From NCBI RefSeq assembly GCF_963675165.1, contig NC_087382.1, positions 6,868,315 through 6,932,314 of the forward strand: DNA of 64,000 nucleotides. Reading direction: 5' to 3'. The position numbers and the translations under genes were made by a program. The notes beneath the pieces are model-generated. The model made no database searches and had not been told where the DNA came from. It saw only the letters and a program-made list of their open reading frames with translations. The DNA comes from Halichondria panicea. Lineage: Eukaryota; Porifera; Demospongiae; Suberitida; Halichondriidae. This document shows positions 56,363 to 64,000 of this stretch, in pieces (positions within the stretch are counted from its first letter, which is position 1; each line of letters starts with the position of its first letter).

Positions 56363-57935
56363 CTGTTAACTTCCATCAATGAGAGATCGTATTGCGTCCT
56401 ATGCCATGGCATGAGCTCATCCAACAACATATTCAGCAGCTCATAGTTGAACTGGCACCTTTTAAGTTGGGTGAGGCCACGTTCATCACATGCACGTCTC
56501 CAGTTTCGTACAGTAGTCACAAACTGAGCTTCATATGTGTATCCCTTTCGGTTCATGAAATTGGCAACAGAGGACGAGAAAAAATTTTCCACATCACGAA
56601 TTGACTGCTTTCTTCTTCCAATCAAAGCTGTGTAGGTAAGATTTGCTGACTCATCATAAACAGCTTCATTGAAGCGCTCCAGCTTGAACCGTTTCGGACC
56701 ACCCATTAGAGTCGAATTTCTCATTCTCTATTAAAAAGCAATGAAGTGCATGAATAGAAATAAACTTCTATTTACCTTGTACACATGTCCTTCATCTTCG
56801 CGCTCGTGGAAGACTGTGCCAAGTTCTGGATGTTCTTCCGGTACATATATGTACGTGCGAAATGGCACACCTTTCTGGTCCCAGGAGCGAACAACATGCG
56901 TAAATTCCATTTGAGCAAGAATAGAGCGTAGTTTATCATCCAGTGACTCACTTTCACCATCTAAGTATAAACAAACATCACTGACAATATAAGAATGAGA
57001 TAAGACATGTATACCTGACAAGGTTCTCCAGCTATGTATAGGGTATCCAGATGGCACAGTTCTACATCTAAGCCGGCTGACAATATCCTCCATTGTCATT
57101 CCATTTCTTTTGAGAAGTAACACCTCACAAAGCACCTCCCTCGGGACAACGCAGTTGTGTTCCTCTCCTACAACATCACCAGTACTTGTGCCTAGAAAGG
57201 TTAAACTAAGACACGTACACACTGTAAGACAATACATAATACTATACAGTCATGTACATGTATGTGCATGACTGTATAGCATTATGTATTATGTACTGTA
57301 TAGCGTGAAATTTTCGAGGGGCTTATTTTCATGGATTTCGTGGGTTAGCAATCCTACACGAAAATTAAGTCCACGAAAATTGTTCTTTAATTACTATAAC
57401 GTGCAAAGATTTAAAGGCGTGGCTTCCGGTAAGCAGTCATTCCGCGAACATTGTGCAACGAAATGCTTTTAGAGGCCATTCCACGAAATATAAGTTCCTC
57501 GAAAATTTCGCGCTATACGGTATGTAACATATGTACTCACAAGTAGGAGACAACATTCAACATTCGCATCATCTTTGCTTTCCCCATCTGAGCATATTTT
57601 GCCCGTGCGTTTGATTTTAGCTTGAGCACTGACAATGGCCGAGAGTAACCCATACTTCGCAATGAATTAAACTCACCGTTAGCCACAAAACCTGTCAATA
57701 TTTTAGGGTGAGATACGGATAAACATACATTTTTCAAGCTCACCAACAACATTCATTCCTTTCTCTTTCATTGCCTTCGCAACATTTGTCACTATCGATC
57801 TGATTTGAAGATGACTGAGCGAAACATAAGGAATACACTGTACAGGCAATGCATATGGCTTCCTTCTCCGGTCATCAGGACTAATCATAACAGCCAGAAC
57901 ATGCGTTGCAGCTGTCCTTTTGTGACGATATAAGT
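56363..57935 (-). CDS. Five-exon gene of unrecognised family, 5' end missing
   Basis: Exons by splice sites: 57,935-57,744 (YRHKRTAATHVLAVMISPDD), 57,691-57,541 (ANGEFNSLRSMGYSRPLS), 57,191-57,015 (LKRNGMTMEDIVSRLRCRTV), 56,960-56,776 (THVVRSWDQKGVPFRTYIYV, FHEREDEGHVYK) and 56,727-56,363 (FKLERFNEAVYDE, VRNWRRACDERGL, LLNMLLDELMPWHR). A TA-MITE (57,296-57,520) sits in the intron between the second and third. The last exon ends at a donor at 56,362, and further exons would lie beyond the second MITE but are not seen. The start is unknown; 5' of 57,935 a reverse transcriptase fragment begins. I remember similar uncharacterised proteins in sponges and sea anemones, often in many copies, which suggests a transposon gene. 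No catalytic motif can be named. It converges on the HIRAN-like gene. Confidence 0.55.
57239..57288. repeat. Hairpin beside the MITE
   Basis: CTATACAGTCATGTACATG is followed by a near-complement ending GCATGACTGTATAGC. Arms are about 20 bases around a short loop. It may be a decayed MITE tip. Confidence 0.5.
57296..57520. mobile_element. MITE with CCGTATAGCG-type ends, TA target site
   Basis: Left end CTGTATAGCGTGAAATTTTC, right end (reverse complement) CCGTATAGCGCGAAATTTTC, TA at both sides (57,294-57,295 and 57,521-57,522). Near-identical inside to 6,637-6,861. It lies in an intron of the minus-strand gene. Confidence 0.85.
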
Positions 57936-58089
57936 CTGTAAAGACATGGCATTTACAATCATATTTATTACATAATTATACCACAGTGTACGTGTACATG
58001 TACATACAATTAAGAGTTGCATGGGTGATGTGATCTGGGGGGCAGGAGTTTGGGTAGTGCCAGGCAAGATCTCAAGCTTGTAGCACCGA

Positions 58090-58390
58090 ATCACAGTAGG
58101 CAGGTGGACCAATTGGTAGGGATATCATCGGAGGCCGACTGTGGGACCATCTGATTTTGAGTGCTGGCCTCGGGTGGTCCGATCAGTGTGCCGTCATCCA
58201 GATACCACGCGTTCAGAGAGAGGGAGGGGCTTAATGCGGTAGACCTCAAGTATGGTGTCTTTGCCAAAGTGCAGTAGGGGTTGACCAGAGTAGCATGACT
58301 CAACCCAAGCTGATAGACTGGGGAGATTGACGATCAAAATCGTTGAAGGCGTTTGAGAAATCCAGTAAGAGGGTCTAGTGTTGGGTGGTG
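58090..58390 (-). pseudogene. Reverse transcriptase fragment with YLDDGT motif
   Basis: Minus-strand pieces in shifting frames: LDFSNAFNDFDRQS (catalytic Asp block), WVESCYSGQPLLHFGKDTIL and NAWYLDDGTLIGPPEAS (active-site YLDD). From memory, a YLDDGT(L/I)GG-type enzyme occurs as repeated genes in cnidarians and sponges, of DIRS-like or uncertain class. Less than a third of a reverse transcriptase remains and the frame is broken. Confidence 0.55.
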
Positions 58391-58475
58391 GACGTGGACG
58401 TGTGTGTGCCCCCTGTGTGTGTTTGTGTGTGTGTGCGTGCGCACGTGTGTGCTGTGTGTGTACCCCCTCTCTGCG
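58388..58475. repeat. TG-rich microsatellite
   Basis: GTG/TGTGTGC runs, directly beside the reverse transcriptase fragment. Confidence 0.75.
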
Positions 58476-59574
58476 CACTTAAGGCCCGGGTCCAGATATC
58501 AACACCAAAATTTACACTATGTTCATACTGCTGTATTATTTGCAATATACAGTGTATGCTGCATCAAAATGATCCAAAATGAAGCTCAATGTTTTCTTTT
58601 TCCAAAAAACTAATTAGCTTAATTCAATTATGCTAATTAGTCCCATAAATGGTGATGACGTCATGGCACTTTCAGAAAGAGAAGTGCAAATACGGCGTTG
58701 AAGATGCCAAGATCAAGCTTCAAAAACAAGGCTAGATGAACATCTCATAGCTAGGTACTAGTATCCTTGATGGGAAGAGTAGGAGTTATTGTATTCTTGA
58801 GATACACAAAATAGCCTACCTCTAGAGTGGCTGGGCTGTCAGAGCTAAAAAAGCTAGCATAGCTAAGAAAGTTTTGGACATTTTTACTTCCTATCAAGGA
58901 AACATAATCATAACAATATACTCTATCTTTTTTAGGTCCGCCGTATTTGTTGCCAAAGATAATCTATAATAGTTCTAGCAGCTAGCTAAGCAAATACATT
59001 GACCTTATGACGTCACATGCAATGAATAACATTAATAAACATTATGAATCTCATTAACACTACATGATCTACATGATCTACATAAAATGTTGGCAATGAA
59101 TAAAATTAATCTTATCAGTGCCTGACCCAGGCCTTAACTGCGCAGAGCTGTGTTGTGTGCCCTGTGTGTGTGCGTGTTCCACTGCTCATAATAATAATTA
59201 TTACTAGCTCATGCTCGCTTAATTTAAATCTGATACTAATTAAGTGTATTTACGACAAGGATTTACCAGAAAAAAATAAAAAACGAAAGAACAAAAAAAA
59301 ACAAACAGCATACAGAAGAAGCAAACAGATGCTCGGCCGAGAATGATGGGTTAACCCTTTAACCGCCACAGGCCACAGGCCACGATCGTGGCCCGCGAAA
59401 TTCGGAAGTAGCTCGAACTACGCACAGCTGTAGAATCACGTGCAATTTAGTCTAGAAATTTCCAAGCCATTTGCTATGTTAAAATTTCATTAGCATCTTA
59501 CCCGATGTAGCTTGAGGACGACAGTGCCTATGAAGGAGAGGGGATAGTAGGATACCTCCCAAAGGCTACCAGCA
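58476..59574. other. Intergenic stretch, possible isolated piggyBac-type end
   Basis: No gene is supported. At 59,351 the sequence reads TTAACCCTTTAACCGCCAC, the general form of a piggyBac-type terminus, and is followed by a duplicated CACAGGC. I did not find a matching opposite end in the nearby sequence. Confidence 0.4.
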
Positions 59575-59812
59575 GACGCTGATGAACTGTCTGGGACTGG
59601 GATATGCATGACATGGACCTAGACGCTAGCGCTATGGACCAGGACGGTGAAAGACCAGGAGAGGGCTCACTGTGTGACTCTGGCAAGTAGTATAGTATAG
59701 CTAGAATATCAGTAGTAAGTATAGTATAGCTAAAATAGAATTAGCAGTAATGAACAGTCTTTATGTGAGCTTGTATACATGTACGTATTGTACTTCATAT
59801 TGATATATCTTA
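59575..59812 (+). repeat. Dispersed repeat with first-exon-like content, copy 2
   Basis: Counterpart of 42,765-42,973. It has the same ATG frame (DLDASAMDQDGERPGEGSLC), but the donor GT is changed to GC (TCTGGCAAGTAG). An AGTATAGTATAGCTA block is duplicated within it. It ends at TTGATATATCTTA exactly where the BEL-type pol begins. Confidence 0.6.
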
Positions 59813-59814
59813 GC

Positions 59815-60804
59815 ACTGTTACATTCCCGAAAGAATTCAAGATTGCGTTCAAGCAACTACATGGATGCTCTGATGCTTCAGAAAGGGCATATGCAGGTGT
59901 AGTTTATCTGACGCATACACACATCTTTTGTGATAGCAAAAACCAAAGTTGCCCCTATCAAAAGGCTGACGATTCCTCGACTTGAACTCTGTGGAGCAAG
60001 ACTACTTGCACAACTTCTCCATCATTGTAAAAAGGTATTCAAATTTTCTCTAGAGGACGTTTTTGCCTGGACAGACAGTACAATAGTTTTGAATTGGATG
60101 TCAGGAAATCCTCGCCGATTTAACTTACGTAGCCAATCGAGTATCGAGCATTGTGGAACTCATCCTGTCTAACCGTTGGAATCATGTCGAGGGAATTGAG
60201 AACCCAGCAGACTGTGCCTCTCGCGGTATCCTACCTTCAGAACTGCTCTCGCACAAGCTGTGGTGGGAAGGCCCCGAATGGCTTAGTTATGGCATCCAGC
60301 AATGGCCCCTCAACTACATGCTACCATGTAATCAACCCTCAGAGGAAGTTGAAGAAATTTGCTCTCATGTCTTAATAATCTCTGATCCGATCATACCCCG
60401 TGACCAATTCTCGAGTTTCACAAGGCTAACAAGAGTCACCGCTTCGGTGAAAAGATTTGTGAACAATTTCCAAGCCAAAGTGAAAAAACTGGCACCAAAA
60501 ATTGGCCCCCTCAGCGTGATTGAATTGGAACAAGCAGAGGTGTACTGGCTACGTCATTCAGCTCGGAGATTGAAGCCCTCAAGCCCTCAAGAAGAAAGCT
60601 CATCTTCTCAAATCTAGTCGTTTGATATCTCTTTGTGTGGGCGGTCGTCAAGAAAATGCACCGTCATCTTATGACACACGGCATCCGGTGATCCTTCACG
60701 GAAGTCATCCGATCAGCAAACTGCTCATTCGCAGAGAGCACATACGTCTGCTACATGCTGGTCCTTTGCTAGTTGCTGCATCACTTAGTAGCCTATTGGT
60801 GGTA
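59815..60804 (+). pseudogene. BEL/Pao-type pol remnant (RNase H to integrase zinc region)
   Basis: Pieces in BEL/Pao order: HGCSDASERAYAGVVYLTH, then (frame change) KTKVAPIKRLTIPRLELCGA and DVFAWTDSTIVLNWMSGNPR, which are RNase H acidic sites. After another change comes NRWNHVEGIENPADCASRGI with LWWEGPEWL, and then VGGRQENAPSSYDTRHPVIL and LLIRREHIRLLHAGPLL, the integrase zinc-binding region. The region is cut at 60,804 by the TA-flanked transposon and resumes at 63,297. A GCCCTCAA duplication near 60,575-60,592 contributes to a frame break. It is 5' truncated, as gag, protease and the reverse transcriptase are absent. Confidence 0.75.
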
Positions 60805-63296
60805 TAGTGCAGTTCAGCTTTAACTTCCGATTTGGTGTTTTTTATAGTTTACATCTAACTCAGCAATGATTCATTAAGGGCACAATTCTACTTTGCAGGC
60901 CAGCTAAGAGGTGGTGGGCCTACATTTTGTACGGGTTCAATTTTCATGAATACAATTAACCTTTGACCAATACTGGATTAATTGATTTTGCTTCAAAGTG
61001 ATTCAACTCCTCCCCTGTTCAATTTTATACCCAAATTTTGTATGCATGCTTTACATTCCATTGCCAACCATTCTACGCTCATGAATTTTGATAATCTATT
61101 GTGTAGTGTAAACAAATCACTTTTGGGGTGTCTTCCCATAAAAGGAATCAAGTCAATCACTGTACACATGTAGAATTCAATTCAACACTTCATATACAGT
61201 ACTATAAATGGATGTGAGCAAGGCATACAGGAGCAAGGCATACAGGGAATGAGTTCTACGTTATTCAAAAGTGGGCGTGGTCTATTCATTCGGTCCAATC
61301 CTTATACTTTTTAAGCCTTTCATCAAGTTCTGTACCAGGAATAAGACCCTCCAAACCCTCCAAATCCTCCAAATATCCAAACATATAGTGCCGAACTTTT
61401 CTAAAGTAGTTTTCGATGCTATCTTGAGTGATGGTATCAAACGCAGAGGGTATGTTTCGTCGAAGTGACTGAATGGAGTAGTTACAGTGGGCTCGTGTAT
61501 AACGCTTTGCCACACCCTCTCGATTGGGTTGAGTTCAGGGTGGAACTTCGGTAGGAAGGTGGGAATATGACCATTCTTAAGTGCTTTTCTATTTCAGACT
61601 TTTCAAATTTAAAATTAACATGTTGTGACGGAGTAAGTTTCATCCACGTTCTTCAAGCACTCTTTTCATGCCTTTGGCAACCTTTTGTCCTCTTACTATA
61701 GTGTACATGATCTGGCTTCTTCCATTGTAGACAGTGTCTCTCAATATCTTCTGTGCTCCACCAGGATTCACATTCATGCGGTTTACATTCAATGCGTTAT
61801 CTGCCATGGCATTATGACAGCTACTGTTGTCAAAAACCCAGCAACATCTCCAGCCGTCAGCCTTTGGATATTTTATATCAGCTATTTCAACAGCTCGTTT
61901 CAATTGTGCCAAGAATTTAACCATAATCTAATATCCTTCTTTATTTTCACCATATTCGAGAAACTCGCGGGCATATTTTCTGCAGGCAGGATTGTTCGTT
62001 TTGGCAATCTCATATTCCGCATCATTCAAGGCTAAAAACCCATTCTTTTCCTCGATGAAATCTGAGACCATAATTCCAGCTCCTCTGCTTTTTTTCTTCA
62101 TTATTTTGATCGTCATTTGCATTAAAGGTACTCTCATCGTGAAATATGAAAACAGTTTTCTCACGTTTCTCAGCAATTGGTGGTTCAATGTCTTGTGGTA
62201 TCGCGTTCCTTGCTTCATCAGTAGGGGCTTTCAACAAGTTTAAAAAACCAACTTTCACCATTCTTCTCAAGAAAGCGGTGCGTGCTTCCACTACATCTGG
62301 CCGTTCGTGTTCGTCAATAAATATACCTTTAACCCCATGGCCTGCAACCATCTTCGATAAGTCGATACAGACACCTTCCGAGGGAAACCTGGTTCAAGGG
62401 TTAGGTTTGGAAGTAAGAATGTGTTCACCCATCGGCAGAATTGTTCTTGTACATACTTCTTCGCCATCTTTGACAGTTCTTCATTTTGCCACAACACACC
62501 CTTTCTCTCATGACATCCTTGTTTGGTCTTCGGAAGCCTTCCTTTATTCTTGATTACGTCTGTTCTCTACTGCCTAACGCTTCTGTCAGACTTCCCAACA
62601 ATTTCAGCTGTTAGCTCAGCTGCTGCTGTTGCCTGCATGCCAATCTTTGTTGTGAAAACATTACATAGAAAAAGGGCTAGTGATAGCCTGTTATCTCTAT
62701 CGAGCTCCACTAGCCATCCACTAGCCATTCATAACTGAAGTCCTCCAGAATCTCGGCAGTTGTTCGTGTATCGTCTTCATCACTATCATCATCAGAACTA
62801 TCTTCAGAGCTTGAATTCTGTGTAGGAGTTGTAGCTGATGCCTCAGCTTCAGCTTCAGTTGTAGTGACAGATTCATTGAGAGTGGTGGAGGGTGAAACTG
62901 GTTCAGATGAGGTTGGAGTTGCAGGGGCAGGTGGTGAGCGAATCTTCTTCCGTTTCTTGGCACTACTTGCACTTGCAGCCTTGCTCTGACTCCTTCTCTT
63001 AGAGATTTTAGGCATTACTATACTCTAAACTGTCAGAGAGGGACTAGAAAGAGATTATATTACCATGGCAACACATCGCTATAGCGTCATCGATGATGTC
63101 ACTGCCCACACATTTTTTGCAAAATTTTGCAAATTTTTGTGGGCAACTCCAAAACTCTTGAACCCCTCAATCAATTGCTATGAAATTAATGATGGGGTTA
63201 TAAGTAACAATGATAAGCATTTCTATCTACTTTTTTTAGAAATTCATCCTTTGGGTGTGCAGATACAATTTTGGAAGTTTAAGCTGAACTGCACTA
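60805..63296. mobile_element. Complete TA-flanked DNA transposon inserted in BEL/Pao pol
   Basis: Ends TAGTGCAGTTCAGCTTTAAC and, inverted, TAGTGCAGTTCAGCTTAAAC, arms about 24 bases, TA at 60,803-60,804 and 63,297-63,298. It carries a minus-strand DDE transposase. Removing it restores continuity of the surrounding pol sequence up to a small deletion. A TA target duplication agrees with the Tc1/mariner group. Confidence 0.85.
61286..63015 (-). pseudogene. Tc1/mariner-group DDE transposase with acidic N-terminus, frameshifted
   Basis: An ATG at 63,015 opens MPKISKRRSQSKAASASSAK, a basic then strongly acidic serine-rich region ending FSYEWLVDG. Later pieces change frame: SVSTYRRWLQAMGLK, KGIFIDEHERPDVVEARTAF, KTVFIFHDESTFNANDD (first catalytic Asp), GIMVSDFIEEKNGFLALND, CWVFDNSSCHNAMADNALNV (second Asp), GMKRVLEERG, FHPELNPIERVWQ (third acidic site), and CNYSIQSLRRNIPSAFD to about 61,286. 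This block order matches a family of mariner-group transposases with a D-D-E core known from fungi and invertebrates. At least four slips exist. The ends of the element are still good, so it could move only with help from another copy. Confidence 0.7.
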
Positions 63297-64000
63297 TAAG
63301 AAGTCTATCAGATCGATCACTCGTAGCTGTGTCATTTGTCGACGTACATCTCTGAGAACTGAATCCCCATTGATGGGGCAGTTACCCAAGGAACGAGTCA
63401 CTCCTGACTCCGTGTTTGATAGAGTTGGACTAGACTACGCTGGGCCAGTATACGTAAAACACGGCTATGTACGCAAACCAGTGGTAATCAAAGCGTACAT
63501 TTATGTTTTCGTGTCTCTCTCCGTTAAAGCCGTACATATCGAACTCGTATCGGATCTGACATCTGAATTATTTATTGCCTGTCTAAGACGGAAACCAACC
63601 CTTATGGTGGAGTGATCATGGCACAAATTTTGTTGGAGCTGCTAGACAGATCAAGGAATTATACGACTTTCTAAGCCAAACCAAGACTTCAGAGCTCGTG
63701 TCGGATTTTTGTACTACCCAAAAAATCAAATGGGAATTTATTCCAGAGAGAGCACCACACTTTGGTGGACTGTGGGAAGCAGCCGTTAAGAGCCTCAAGA
63801 ACCATTTGAGGCGCATTGTCGGTACAATTAAACTCACCTTTGAGGAAATGACCACTGTGCTAACCCAAATAGAAGCATGTCTCAACAGCAGACCCCTAAC
63901 TCGTCTTCCGTGTGACGATGATGATGGTATTCAAGTATTGACACCTGGTCATTTTTTAATTGGCCGACCGTTGGTGGCCTTGGCCAATCCCGAATTTAGG
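63297..64000 (+). pseudogene. BEL/Pao-type integrase, continued beyond window
   Basis: It resumes with SIRSITRSCVICRRT and MGQLPKERVTPDSVFDRVGL. The integrase core follows, with VGLDYAGPVYVKHGYV (first Asp), YIYVFVSLSVKAVHIELVSD, then after a slip near 63,590 WSDHGTNFVGAARQIK (second Asp), PERAPHFGGLWEAAVKSLKN (Glu), and LNSRPLTRLPCDDDDGIQVL. The end GHFLIGRPLVALANPEF runs into the window edge. All three catalytic residues are present, but the slip and the split by the TA element inactivate this copy. Confidence 0.75.

Noticed and set aside
1..64000. CRISPR arrays, operons or prokaryotic genes
   Set aside because: No regularly spaced identical repeats with unique spacers, and genes have spliceosomal introns; the DNA is eukaryotic.

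Overview
The window reads as AT-rich metazoan DNA, most likely from a sponge. The grounds are GT/AG introns of about 47-55 bases, several transposon protein families that I know from sponges and cnidarians, frequent AATTATG-type words, and no bacterial-style operons. The species call is inference. A run of exactly 200 N at 51,245-51,444 marks a scaffold join. I see no convincing single-copy host gene and no RNA gene; nearly everything recognisable is a mobile element or its debris.

Layout. 0-10.9 kb holds a broken piggyBac transposase, a broken Mutator-like/YqaJ transposon gene, two TA-flanked MITEs and a large foldback. 10.9-26.8 kb is a nest of elements. A ~1.15-kb host element (10,908-26,822) is split by a 14.8-kb transposon A (11,560-26,325, 6-bp target duplication GAAAGC). 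Element A is split in turn by a 7.2-kb relative B (14,977-22,215, target duplication GATTTG). A truncated LINE sits in A and two MITEs sit in a B intron. 26.8-45 kb carries fragments of a Ty3/gypsy pol, a second integrase family, an EnSpm/CACTA transposase with a convergent partner gene, foldbacks and minisatellites. 44.9-49.5 kb is a Tc1-like transposase cut by a second copy of the host element, which holds a TTAA-flanked insertion. 51-53.2 kb is a CA-rich satellite across the gap. 53.2-58.4 kb holds a HIRAN-like gene convergent with an unrecognised five-exon gene, and a reverse transcriptase fragment. 59.8-64 kb is a BEL/Pao pol broken by a complete 2.5-kb TA-flanked transposon.

The main system. 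Elements A and B each carry two convergent genes: an IS3/retroviral-type DDE integrase and a HECT-type E3 ubiquitin ligase. In A the long terminal inverted repeats themselves contain an array of palindromic ~62-bp repeats, a start codon and a leader exon with a splice donor. The same leader therefore feeds the HECT gene from the left end and, in matching phase, the integrase gene from the right end. A's ligase carries a PIAS-like SUMO-interacting motif. B's ligase carries a RAD18-type (UBZ4-like) zinc-finger signature. This suggests a transposon that brings its own ubiquitin/SUMO-directed ligase. The TAT...ATA ends and 6-bp duplications agree with what I remember of the IS3EU superfamily.

Decay is uneven. 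A's HECT gene and B's integrase have frameshifts, while A's integrase and B's HECT gene look close to intact. Short direct duplications of about 8-35 bases are scattered throughout and have broken several reading frames.
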